NCBI GenBank assembly: GCA_021325435.1 | Contig: JAJPHE010000132.1 | Location: 1-38,461, forward strand | DNA length: 38,461 nt | Source: Actinomycetota bacterium | Lineage (GTDB): Bacteria; Actinomycetota; Acidimicrobiia; Acidimicrobiales; JAJPHE01 | Direction of reading: 5' to 3' | Shown: in pieces, positions 18,290-26,158 of the stretch | Numbering within the stretch: position 1 is the stretch's first letter | How the letters are laid out: every line of letters starts with the position of its first letter | Made by a program: the position numbers and the translations under genes | Notes under the pieces: model-generated | Databases searched by the model: none | Seen by the model: only the letters and a program-made list of their open reading frames with translations | What the model was told of the DNA's origin: nothing

Positions 18290-21190
18290 GGCCCGGAGGT
18301 CGCGCCCGTCGCGGCTCCGTCCGAGGCTGCGCAGCAGGCCTCGGAGCTCGCCGAGGTCGGCTGTCTGTCCGGGGGTCGTAGGCGGTGGGCCGAGGGCCCG
18401 GGGATCGTCGGTCAGGCCCCACCGCTCGCGATAGGCCTCGAGGGCGCCCGCCGCCTCCCGCCAGGCGGCGCGGGCGCCGGCATCGCCGGGGCGGGGTCCG
18501 AGGGCGGCGATGACATGTGGCCCCGGGCTCAGCTCGGCGGCCCGACCGAGGGCCTGGCGGCGTAGGGCGGCTGCCGCGCTGAGCTCGGCGTACTCCCCGA
18601 GCTCCTCGGCGTGGTCCGCCGTCCACCGCCGGCGCCCCTGCTCGGCGGCCCTCAGCTCCTCGATCGTGGCGGTGGCACGTTCCAGGCGGCGCTGCCACAT
18701 CGGCCCGGGCACCTCCTCAACCGATCGGGCGGCAACGTCGCGCTCTTCCATTGCCGCCGCCAACGCCGCCGACGGGTCGGCGGGCGGTGTCAACCGGCAG
18801 CGGAGGTCCTCGAGGCGCACAGCGACGGCGGCCAGTGAGGCGACAGCGCGGGCGCCCTCGGCCGGGCCTGGCGACGGGGCCGCCCGGAAGACTTCTTCCG
18901 CGGGCGGGAACGGAACCGGCGCGCTCCGGGCCCACCGCTCCGGGGCGAGGTCGGCGACGGCGTAGAAGCTCGTCGGGCAGGTCGGTCGGGGGCCGCCCTC
19001 GTGGACGAGCGGATCACCGATCACCAGCGCCTCAGCGGGCGACAGCAGGCGGGCCTGGTAGGGGGTCATGGCGTATCCCCTGCGCAGATCCAGCCGGGCG
19101 ACCAGTTCCGGCGGCAGCTCCACCGCCGGACCGGACGGTGACCGCAGCCGCACGGCCGCCCCGGTGGCCTCGATGTCCCAGAGCTCGCCGGCCCGGACAG
19201 GCGAACCCCGGACCGTCCGAGCCACCAGGACCGTTTCGCCTTGGCGCAACCCGTCGGCGCCAAGTGGTGGCCCGCTCAGCCTTCCTCGGTCGTGCAAGGA
19301 GGCAGCGGCCCGGGCGTTGAGGTCGTCCACGTCGGCGCGACGCGGTGCGACCATGACCACCCGCCGCCCCTCACCAACTGCGTCCTCCCAGTCCGCCACC
19401 AGGCAGCGGCGCAGCTCGTCCTGCCCGGCGGCCAGGGTGAGTCGGCTGCTCACCCGCACCACCGGGGGGCGGGGCTGCTCAGCCGGGGGGCCGGCGGCGA
19501 CCCCCGGACGGTCGTTGATCAGCTCCGCCGATGACCGCCGGGGCACCCGCGACGCTCCCACCGACGACTCGATCGCCCGCCACGCCCCGGCCCGGTCGGC
19601 ACGGGCGATGGCGCCCGGGTCCCCCACCAGGACGACCTTGGCGCCTCGGGCGGCCAGCTCGGCAAGGCCTTCCGCCGCGGCACAGGAGAGCTGCTCGCCG
19701 CCGCTGACCACCACGACCGCCGACGCCGGGTGGCACGGCCGCTCCCCCACCATGGTGGCGATGCCGGTGGCGGCCTCCATCTCGCGGGCGGAGCGCACGT
19801 CGGGGGCGAGGCCGGCGACGTCGAGCCCGCTGCTCTGCCAGGCCCGCCGGGCGGCCTCGAGCACCGCCCACCGGCCCGGGCCCGGTGGGGCCGACACCAG
19901 CTCCACCCCGTCCCCCGAGGTGATGAGCCGGTGCAGGGCGACGGCCTCGCGAGGGGCCAGACCCCGGGCCGTGAGCCGGTCGGAGTCGCCGGCGGCCAGT
20001 CCGGACCCGGCCCCGGCCAGGCGGGCGGCGGCGTCGGCGAGTCGGCGTTGGGCTGTCACCTCCTCCGGGGTGGACCAGCGGGCCACGTCCGTGCGGGTGG
20101 GAACGATCCGTCCCCCGCCGGTGCGGATGACATCACCGGCGCGCAGGGCGGCGCCCCCGCTCAGGCGGACCACCCGGTCCGAAGCCAGGATGGCGTCAGC
20201 CCAGCGCTCGGCCTCGTCCACTGGAAGCCCCCTGGTGGCCGCACCGCCGACCGCCACCAGAACGTCGCGGCGTGAGAACGACGATGCCGCCACGCCGGTC
20301 ATCACCCGGTCGGCGTCCACTTCTTTCGTCTCGCCACCCGCCCGACCTATCACCGCCGCCACCACATCGTTGGTGACGCCCACGGCCTCGGCCCGGTCCC
20401 ACCACCCTTGGCGGCGCTCGTCGAGGGGGACGTGACGCTTGTCCGGCCTCCCGTCGAGGGCGGCGATCCGGGCGGAGAGGGGGCTCGAGCCACCGTGGGC
20501 CGCCATGCCACTCTCGACCTGGGCCCGCCGGGAGGAAAACGCCCGCCGCACATGGGGGTCGACACCTTTTAGTTGGGCGACCCCGTTGACGACCGGACCC
20601 CACTCCACGGCCAGGCGCTCGCTGAGCTCGTGGCGGAGGTGGGCCTCGAAGAGGTGGCCGGCGGCGGAGAGGTGGGCGACGAGGGGCACCGACTCGAGAG
20701 CCCGCCACCGATCGGCGCGACCGTTGAGGTTGGCCACCACCGCGTGGACGTGGAGGTGGGGATCGGCGCTGCGACTGACGTGGTGGGCGAAGGCGGCGGC
20801 CACCATCTCGGACGGCCCGGCGTCGTCGCGGACCGCTCGGCGCTCGAGATAGGACAGGGTGGCAGCGGCGGCCCGACGCTGCGCGGCCTCGACCTCGCTC
20901 GCCACCTGCCCGCCGGCCAGCGCCCACAGGACAGAAACCGACTTGGGCACGGCGAAGGTGAGGTCCCAGCCGGGGACCCTCGTCGGGCGGGACGTGAGCC
21001 GGCCGACGGTGTCGTCGTGGGGATGGCGCCCGGCCAGCACCGCCCTCAGCTCGTCGCCGCCGACCTCACCCACGAGGCCCAGGCGGGCGGCCCCCCGACC
21101 GGACCACACCCCTGGAGGCTCTACCGCTTCGGCCACCGGCTCGAGGTAGTACCGGTCGGCGCCCGGTCCCAGCTTCGCCCACCGTATCAT
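18239..21190 (-). CDS. MobF-family (TrwC/TraI-like) relaxase with degenerate helicase domain
   Basis: A 983-residue relaxase expected to nick one DNA strand and stay bound to its 5' end. The relaxase domain (about 1-300) has the catalytic Tyr pair YY (14-15), GWDLTFAVPKSVSVLWAL with Asp76, and the metal-binding histidine triad in DPHLHVHAV (His145, 147, 149). A RecD-like helicase domain follows, but its motifs are eroded: the Walker A position reads APPGPGRWA (434-442) without GKT, the Walker B position reads VVVVSGGE (492-499) without Asp-Glu, and the GDPxQL motif reads GDPGAI (523-528). The C-terminus is helical and ends like other actinobacterial MobF proteins (AAWREAAGALEAYRERWG). It likely nicks and binds DNA but cannot unwind it. 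Confidence 0.92.
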   Translation of the reverse strand: MIRWAKLGPGADRYYLEPVAEAVEPPGVWSGRGAARLGLVGEVGGDELRAVLAGRHPHDDTVGRLTSRPTRVPGWDLTFAVPKSVSVLWALAGGQVASEVEAAQRRAAAATLSYLERRAVRDDAGPSEMVAAAFAHHVSRSADPHLHVHAVVANLNGRADRWRALESVPLVAHLSAAGHLFEAHLRHELSERLAVEWGPVVNGVAQLKGVDPHVRRAFSSRRAQVESGMAAHGGSSPLSARIAALDGRPDKRHVPLDERRQGWWDRAEAVGVTNDVVAAVIGRAGGETKEVDADRVMTGVAASSFSRRDVLVAVGGAATRGLPVDEAERWADAILASDRVVRLSGGAALRAGDVIRTGGGRIVPTRTDVARWSTPEEVTAQRRLADAAARLAGAGSGLAAGDSDRLTARGLAPREAVALHRLITSGDGVELVSAPPGPGRWAVLEAARRAWQSSGLDVAGLAPDVRSAREMEAATGIATMVGERPCHPASAVVVVSGGEQLSCAAAEGLAELAARGAKVVLVGDPGAIARADRAGAWRAIESSVGASRVPRRSSAELINDRPGVAAGPPAEQPRPPVVRVSSRLTLAAGQDELRRCLVADWEDAVGEGRRVVMVAPRRADVDDLNARAAASLHDRGRLSGPPLGADGLRQGETVLVARTVRGSPVRAGELWDIEATGAAVRLRSPSGPAVELPPELVARLDLRRGYAMTPYQARLLSPAEALVIGDPLVHEGGPRPTCPTSFYAVADLAPERWARSAPVPFPPAEEVFRAAPSPGPAEGARAVASLAAVAVRLEDLRCRLTPPADPSAALAAAMEERDVAARSVEEVPGPMWQRRLERATATIEELRAAEQGRRRWTADHAEELGEYAELSAAAALRRQALGRAAELSPGPHVIAALGPRPGDAGARAAWREAAGALEAYRERWGLTDDPRALGPPPTTPGQTADLGELRGLLRSLGRSRDGRDLRASAELPSLVAPLGLERV

Positions 21191-21203
21191 GCTGTTTCAT
21201 GAT
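21186..21203. promoter_or_regulatory. AT-rich inverted repeat over the relaxase start codon
   Basis: ATCATG and CATGAT form a perfect 6-base inverted repeat with a 6-base spacer; the relaxase start codon lies within the left arm. The stretch 21186-21215 is strikingly AT-rich for this window and has TTTCAT twice (21195, 21205). It could be an autoregulatory operator or part of an origin of transfer; neither is shown. Confidence 0.35.
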
Positions 21204-21262
21204 ATTTCATTATTCGTCAGTGGTCCACCTGCTCTGTCACAGGGGGGCCGTACCCTGGCGGC

Positions 21263-21901
21263 ATGCGTGAAGGCGAGGCGCTCGTGTACGGCCTCGACAT
21301 CGAGACCGACACCTCCTGCGGCGGCCTCGACCCCCGCCGATGCCGGATCCTGGCGGTGGCGGTCGCCGGCCCCCATGGCGTCACCGTCCTCACCGGAGCG
21401 GAGCCCGGCCTGCTGGCCACCCTCGACCGGCACCTGGCTTCCCTCCAACCGGGGGTAGTCGTCACGTGGAACGGGTCTTCCTTCGACCTGCCGTTCCTGG
21501 CCGACCGGGCCGCCTTCGCCGGCATCGAGCTCGGCATGCGGCTCCGCCTCGACCCGGGTATGGACCGCACCCACCCTCCCCTGCCGGGTCACGGCGGCCG
21601 CTACCGAGCCGGGTGGCACGACCATCGCCACCTCGACGCCTACAGCGCCTACCGGTCCCTCCTGGCGGGCGACGGCGAGTCGTGCGGGCTGAAGGCGGTG
21701 GCCCGTCGGGCCGGTCTTTCCGCGGTGGAGGTGGACGCCGCCCGGGTCCACCAGCTGAGCGGTGAGCAGCTGTCGGAATACGTCGCCAGCGACGCCCGCC
21801 TGGCCCGCCGGCTGGCGCTCAGCCGCTGGGACGAAGTGATCGACTTCGTGGACCCCCAAGTGGTGCCAGCGCGGGCGCCGGCGTTGGCCGCTCAGGCGTA
21901 G
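21263..21901 (+). CDS. DEDD-type 3'-5' exonuclease (RNase H-like fold)
   Basis: Probably trims DNA or RNA 3' ends. The 212-residue protein shows the three Exo motifs of the DnaQ-like superfamily: Exo I LDIETDT (Asp12, Glu14), Exo II VVTWNGSSFDLPFLADRA, and Exo III YVASDARLARR with the Tyr-x3-Asp spacing of the DEDDy subgroup. It resembles the stand-alone exonuclease domains related to family B DNA polymerases; no polymerase or helicase domain is attached. It starts at the ATG at 21263, divergent from the relaxase, and overlaps the 3' end of pafC by 10 bases. Its role (repair, replication fidelity or RNA processing) is not clear from context. Confidence 0.82.
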   Translation: MREGEALVYGLDIETDTSCGGLDPRRCRILAVAVAGPHGVTVLTGAEPGLLATLDRHLASLQPGVVVTWNGSSFDLPFLADRAAFAGIELGMRLRLDPGMDRTHPPLPGHGGRYRAGWHDHRHLDAYSAYRSLLAGDGESCGLKAVARRAGLSAVEVDAARVHQLSGEQLSEYVASDARLARRLALSRWDEVIDFVDPQVVPARAPALAAQA

Positions 21902-22821
21902 CGGGCGAGCATTCTCCTGGCGGCCTCGGCGCCGCAGCGGCGCAGCTCAGCCGGCTCGAGAACCTCGGAGCCCGGGCCGGCCCGCAGCAGCAGACGCGCC
22001 AGCCAGGCCTCACCTCCGACGGCCAGGCTCACCCGGAGCCGCCCGTCGGGCTCGTCGTCCACCGAGACGACCGGGTAGCTCTCGATCACCCACCGCGACG
22101 ACTCGGGCAGCAGCAGGACGGCCACCGGCGTGTCGGGTCCGGGCTCGAAGACCTCTCCGGGCTCGACGTGCTCGGGCCGATCGAAACGGTGGCCGGTCGG
22201 GCGCGCCGCACCGATCCGGTCCACCCGGAAGTGGCGGACCCCCCCAGCGCGGTGGCAGAACCCGTCGAGGTACCACCACCCGCCGGTGGAGAACACGGCG
22301 TAGGGGTCGACCTGGCGGGTGGTCATCTCGTCGCGCGACGCCGAGTAGTAGTCGATCTCGAGGGTCTCACCCGCGTCGGCAGCCCTTCTCACCTCCCCGA
22401 GGAGTGGAGGCTCGTCGAGGTCGACCGACACCCGCTGGCGCTCGCCGAGAACCTCCTCCAGCTTGGCTAGGGCCCGGGCCAGCGCTCCCTCAGGGTCCGA
22501 GCCCGGCACGGCGAGGATGGCCCGGGCCGCGGTGGCCACGGTGAATCCCTCCGCCGCGCTGAAACGGACGGGGCGGGAGAACTCGGCTCCGAGGTTCGCC
22601 TCCACCCGGTCCTCACCCACCATGACCTCGATCAGCCGGTCGGGCGTGTAGGGCGGTAAGCCGCAGCACGCCGCCATCTCCAGCTCGGACACGACCTCGT
22701 CGGCGGACATGGAGAAGCGGTCGGCGATCTCGTCGACCTTGGCGTCGGGCCGGTGGCTCAGCCAGTTGAGCATGGCCAGCAGGCGGCGCAGGCGGGCGCC
22801 GGCCGGTAGGCGGACGTTCAT
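21892..22821 (-). CDS. pafC: WYL-domain transcriptional regulator PafC
   Basis: One half of the PafBC regulator that, in mycobacteria, switches on most LexA/RecA-independent DNA-damage genes. The 309-residue protein has an N-terminal winged-helix region (RLLAMLNWLSHRP and VDEIADRFSMSADEVVSELE), a WYL domain around GETLEIDYYSASRDE and GGWWYLDGFCHRAGGVRHFRVDRI, and the WCX C-terminal extension. The ATG at 22821 overlaps the pafB stop as ATGA; upstream open frame is a shadow. Unlike in mycobacteria, no pafA proteasome ligase or tat genes lie next to the pair within the window. Confidence 0.92.
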   Translation of the reverse strand: MNVRLPAGARLRRLLAMLNWLSHRPDAKVDEIADRFSMSADEVVSELEMAACCGLPPYTPDRLIEVMVGEDRVEANLGAEFSRPVRFSAAEGFTVATAARAILAVPGSDPEGALARALAKLEEVLGERQRVSVDLDEPPLLGEVRRAADAGETLEIDYYSASRDEMTTRQVDPYAVFSTGGWWYLDGFCHRAGGVRHFRVDRIGAARPTGHRFDRPEHVEPGEVFEPGPDTPVAVLLLPESSRWVIESYPVVSVDDEPDGRLRVSLAVGGEAWLARLLLRAGPGSEVLEPAELRRCGAEAARRMLARYA

Positions 22822-23732
22822 CCGCCCGCCAGGGGGGTCAGCCAGTCGACGATCTCGCCTCGCAGCTCGTCCGGGGCGAGCACCACGGCGTGGTCGAGCA
22901 GCCCGAGGACCCACGAACGAAAGGCGTCGACGTTCACCACCGGGAGGGAGACGACCACCGAGCCGTCGTCACGTCGCTCGACGACCGCCCCCGATCCGAC
23001 CTCGGCCTCCACCATGCGGGCGTGGCCGGCGTCGACGGCGACCGTCGCCGTCACCTCCTCCCCCCCACCGATCCGCCACGGATCCTCAGGGAGAGCGCGG
23101 CGGGGATCGAAGTCGGCGGGGGCCTCGAACGCGCCCGGATCGCCGATCTCCGGGCGGCCCTCGATGCGATCGACCCGGAACGAGCGTTGGGCCTCGCGGT
23201 CGAGATCGCGCCCCACGACATACCAGTTCCCCCGCCGGAACAGCAGCCCGTAGGGCTCGACCGACCGACTGACTCCCCGGTGGCGGAACCGCACGGTCGC
23301 CCTGGCCCGGATGGCCTCGTGCAGTACGGGCAGAGCGGGGAGATTCGGCAGGGCGGCGAGCGGAGCTCCTCCGCCGGCGCCCAGCCCGCCCAGCCGCCAG
23401 GCCGCTTCCTGGCCGGCGGCCCGGTCCATGCGCACCCCGGCCACGGCCAGGTTGAGGGCCTGCTGCTCCTCCTCGGTCAGGTCGAGCTCGGGAAGGTAGT
23501 AATCCTCGGGACGGATCCGGTAGCCGAACTGCTCGGGAGAGTCGAGCGGCTCGGTCACCACCGGTATGCCCTGCTCTCGCAACGTGCGCTTGTCGCGCTC
23601 GAAGGCCTGGCGGTAGGCGTCGTGACCCTCCGGATAGCCCTCGACGGTCGTCACGATCTCAGCCAGGGTGAGGGGGCGGCCGGCGTCGAGGAGCACCAGC
23701 ACGAGGTTGGTCAGCCGCTCCAGCCGGTCCAC
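22818..23732 (-). CDS. pafB: WYL-domain transcriptional regulator PafB
   Basis: Partner of PafC in the DNA-damage-responsive PafBC activator. The 304-residue protein begins with a winged helix-turn-helix (RLERLTNLVLVLLDAGRPL, then FERDKRTLREQGIPV), then has a WYL domain (ATVRFRHRGVSRSVEPYGLL and GNWYVVGRDLDREAQRSFR) and a WCX domain near the C-terminus. The tryptophan-tyrosine region that may bind single-stranded DNA in this family is present. It starts with GTG at 23732 and is the first gene of a two-gene unit, divergent from ctaG with only 38 bases between the start codons, so promoters must overlap. Confidence 0.92.
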   Translation of the reverse strand: MDRLERLTNLVLVLLDAGRPLTLAEIVTTVEGYPEGHDAYRQAFERDKRTLREQGIPVVTEPLDSPEQFGYRIRPEDYYLPELDLTEEEQQALNLAVAGVRMDRAAGQEAAWRLGGLGAGGGAPLAALPNLPALPVLHEAIRARATVRFRHRGVSRSVEPYGLLFRRGNWYVVGRDLDREAQRSFRVDRIEGRPEIGDPGAFEAPADFDPRRALPEDPWRIGGGEEVTATVAVDAGHARMVEAEVGSGAVVERRDDGSVVVSLPVVNVDAFRSWVLGLLDHAVVLAPDELRGEIVDWLTPLAGG

Positions 23733-23770
23733 CGCGGGCAGCGTAGCGAGCGGCGCGCCATGCTTAGGGC

Positions 23771-24649
23771 GTGGTCATCTCGGCGGCGTCGGGGTCCCCT
23801 TGGGGCTGGCACCTGCACCCGCTGGCCTGGGTGTTGGTACCGCTCCTGGGCGCGTCCCACGTCCTGGCCCGCCGCCGTTTGGCGCTCGACGCCTGGCCGC
23901 GCACTCCGACCGTCACCGGACCCCAGCAGGCGAGCTTCTTGGCCGCCCTCGTCCTGGCCTTTGTCAGCCTCGGCTGGCCCGTCGCCGACCTGGCCGACCG
24001 GTCGCTGCTCGCCTACATGGTCCAGCAGTGCCTGCTGCTCCTGGTGATCCCCCCACTGCTGCTGCTCGGCGTCCCCCGATGGTTGGTCGACCTGCTCACC
24101 CGACCACCGGGCGTCGACGCCGTGCTTCGTTTCCTGTTCCGTCCCATGGCCGCCACCGTCGCCTTCAACGGGATGGCAGTGGCCAGTTTCCTGCCGGTGG
24201 TGGTGAACGCCACCGCTCGGTCATGGCTGGTGGCCGCCGGGGTCCAGCTCGCCGTGCTGGCCGGCGGCATTCTCATGTGGGCACCCGCCCTGCGCATCCT
24301 CCCCGGCGTCGGCCAGCTCACCCGCACCGGGCGGGCCGGGTACCTGATCGTGCAGTCACTGATACCGAGCCTCGCCTCGCTGGCCTTCATCGTCGCCCGC
24401 CACCCGCTGTACACCGCGTTGTCGCCCCGGTCGCTGGGGCTCAGCCCGCTGGTCGACCAGCAGCTCGCCGGGGCGTTGGCCAAGGTCGCCGGGGTGGTGG
24501 CGCTGCTCGGCACCGCGGCGATGATGCTGCTGCGCTCGCACCAAGCGGAAGGGGCCGGACGCGATCCGGACCCGCTCCGGTGGGACGACGTCGAGCGCGA
24601 GCTGCGGAGGCTGGAGCGGCGCGAACGGCCCAAGGACTCCGCCAGTTAG
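23771..24649 (+). CDS. ctaG: Cytochrome c oxidase assembly protein, CtaG (caa3) type
   Basis: A polytopic membrane protein needed for assembly of the copper sites of caa3-type oxidase. The 292-residue product has about seven hydrophobic segments (such as ASFLAALVLAFVSLGWPVAD and QQCLLLLVIPPLLLLGVP) and family marks: WHLHPLAW near the start, DRSLLAYMVQ, GVPRWLV, and the late region RHPLYT. A charged cytoplasmic tail ends it. The GTG at 23771 is the first start in frame. The 3' end is 4 bases from the convergent lipoprotein stop. Structural oxidase genes are not in the window. Assignment to CtaG is by overall pattern. Confidence 0.83.
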   Translation: MVISAASGSPWGWHLHPLAWVLVPLLGASHVLARRRLALDAWPRTPTVTGPQQASFLAALVLAFVSLGWPVADLADRSLLAYMVQQCLLLLVIPPLLLLGVPRWLVDLLTRPPGVDAVLRFLFRPMAATVAFNGMAVASFLPVVVNATARSWLVAAGVQLAVLAGGILMWAPALRILPGVGQLTRTGRAGYLIVQSLIPSLASLAFIVARHPLYTALSPRSLGLSPLVDQQLAGALAKVAGVVALLGTAAMMLLRSHQAEGAGRDPDPLRWDDVERELRRLERRERPKDSAS

Positions 24650-24653
24650 CCAC

Positions 24654-25061
24654 TCAGAGGTGGCGGAAGACGAGCGGCAGCCGGCGCAGCACCAGGGTGC
24701 CGAGGAGCCGCTTGCCGTCCTCGGTCACTGCGACGACGGCATAGGGACCGGTCGGTACCGACAACGGTGTCGCCAACGGATGGGCCACGGTGGAGCGGTC
24801 GAAGTCCCCGCGAAAGGCCACCAGGCAGATCTTGGTCCGGCCCAGCTGCTCGTGGCCGGGGAGGCGCCGCAGCGACCGCGACCCGGGTCGCTCGATCCTC
24901 ACGCCGACCAGCTTGCCCCCGTCGTGTACGGCGTCGTAGGCGGCGGGCAGCGCCTTGAAGCACGGGCTCGAGGTTGTGCCGAGGTCCGCCCCCCGCACCC
25001 CGCAGGCGGTGACGGCCGTGGAGAGCAGGACGGCCACGGCGACGCGGAGGAGCCGGCTCAC
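24654..25061 (-). CDS. Putative lipoprotein, unknown function
   Basis: A 135-residue protein with an N-terminal hydrophobic signal and a lipobox VTAC (Cys20), so likely anchored to the outer face of the membrane. The mature part has alternating hydrophobic and basic residues and no domain I recognise; a second Cys (residue 34) and a third (79) might form a disulfide. The GTG start at 25061 overlaps the stop of the flippase-like gene as GTGA, so it is translationally coupled and may work with that membrane protein. Confidence 0.75.
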   Translation of the reverse strand: MSRLLRVAVAVLLSTAVTACGVRGADLGTTSSPCFKALPAAYDAVHDGGKLVGVRIERPGSRSLRRLPGHEQLGRTKICLVAFRGDFDRSTVAHPLATPLSVPTGPYAVVAVTEDGKRLLGTLVLRRLPLVFRHL

Positions 25062-26158
25062 GAGGTCGTCCCCGCCTGATCGGGGCCGGTGCTGATGGCG
25101 GGCACGCCGACGGCCACCGGCTCGGCGACCGGAGGCCGGAGGGCCTCGTCGCGCCGGGCCGCCAGGGCGAGGCCGCCGGCCACCACCCAGCCCAATACCA
25201 CGAGGCCCCAGAAGCTCACCAACCGGTATAGGAGCACGGCGGCGACGGTGGATGGCTCCGAGCCGCCGTAGGCGACCAGCCCGATGGTGAGGCTTCCCTC
25301 CACCACGCCGAGGCCGCCGGGGGTGATCGGCAGGTTGGCGGCCAGCTGGGCCGCGCCATAGGCGAGGAGCAGCCCCCGCCACGGCACCGGGGCGTCGACG
25401 GCGCCGAAGGCGGCGATGAGACAAGCCAGGTCGAGCAGCCAGTTGCCGGCCGCCCAGCCGAAGGCGATGGCGAGTCCGGGCCACCCGGGGCGGACGACGG
25501 CCAGGCGTCTCCGTATCCGCTCGGCCAACAGCGCCGGCTCCGCCGGGCGGCGCACGAGGGTCCGCCCGGCGCGGAACAGGCCCCGCAATCCCACCGCCAG
25601 CACGTCGGGCCGGCGCAGCAGGGCGATGGCCCCGGCCGCCGCGACCAGGGTGCCCATGGTCACCCCCACCAGGTCGAGGGCGGTGCCCTGCCCGATGGCC
25701 GCCGTCACCCCGACCGCCGCCAGGACGGCCAGCGCCGCGCTGGCCAGGACGTTCATCCCGATGAGCGACCAGGCGGCCACGACCTCCCCCACGCCGCGGT
25801 CGCGGAACTGGCGGTAGGCGTACAGGGCGCCGAAAGCCGGTCCCGCCGGGAGGGAGTTGGTGATGGCGTTACCCGCCAGGGCGATGCCGAACAGCGGGCG
25901 GAGACGGAGATGAGCGTGGCCTTCGCGAAGGATGCGCCTCTCGGCCAGGGCGAAGCACACCATGGACAGGATCTCGGCCCCGGCGGCGGCCAGCATCCAG
26001 ACGAGATCGGCCCGCCCGAGGTAAGCGCCGGCGCCGGAGAGCTCACCGCTGCGACCGAACACGACGTCGCCGGCGACCGCCAACACGGCGACCAGGAGGA
26101 ACGGCCGAACGACTCGCCAGACCCGCCGGCCCGAGGGGCCCCGCCAGCTGGCAGTCAC
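25058..26158 (-). CDS. Flippase-like membrane protein (lysyl-PG synthase TM family)
   Basis: An integral membrane protein of the UPF0104/LPG-synthase transmembrane family, whose members move or modify lipid-linked substrates. The 366-residue product has about eight hydrophobic helices and the family signature NLPITPGGLGVVEGSLTIGL near residue 275, as well as NAITNSLPAGPAFGALYAYR. The soluble aminoacyl-transferase domain of MprF is absent, so lysyl-lipid synthesis is unlikely; lipid or isoprenoid-linked sugar transport is a guess. The GTG start at 26158 overlaps the SDR stop (GTGA), and its own stop overlaps the lipoprotein start, making a three-gene coupled unit. Confidence 0.87.
   Translation of the reverse strand: MTASWRGPSGRRVWRVVRPFLLVAVLAVAGDVVFGRSGELSGAGAYLGRADLVWMLAAAGAEILSMVCFALAERRILREGHAHLRLRPLFGIALAGNAITNSLPAGPAFGALYAYRQFRDRGVGEVVAAWSLIGMNVLASAALAVLAAVGVTAAIGQGTALDLVGVTMGTLVAAAGAIALLRRPDVLAVGLRGLFRAGRTLVRRPAEPALLAERIRRRLAVVRPGWPGLAIAFGWAAGNWLLDLACLIAAFGAVDAPVPWRGLLLAYGAAQLAANLPITPGGLGVVEGSLTIGLVAYGGSEPSTVAAVLLYRLVSFWGLVVLGWVVAGGLALAARRDEALRPPVAEPVAVGVPAISTGPDQAGTTS

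Noticed and set aside
16922-21190. Complete integrative conjugative element
   Set aside because: There is no integrase, replication gene, channel component or attachment-site duplication that I can see.
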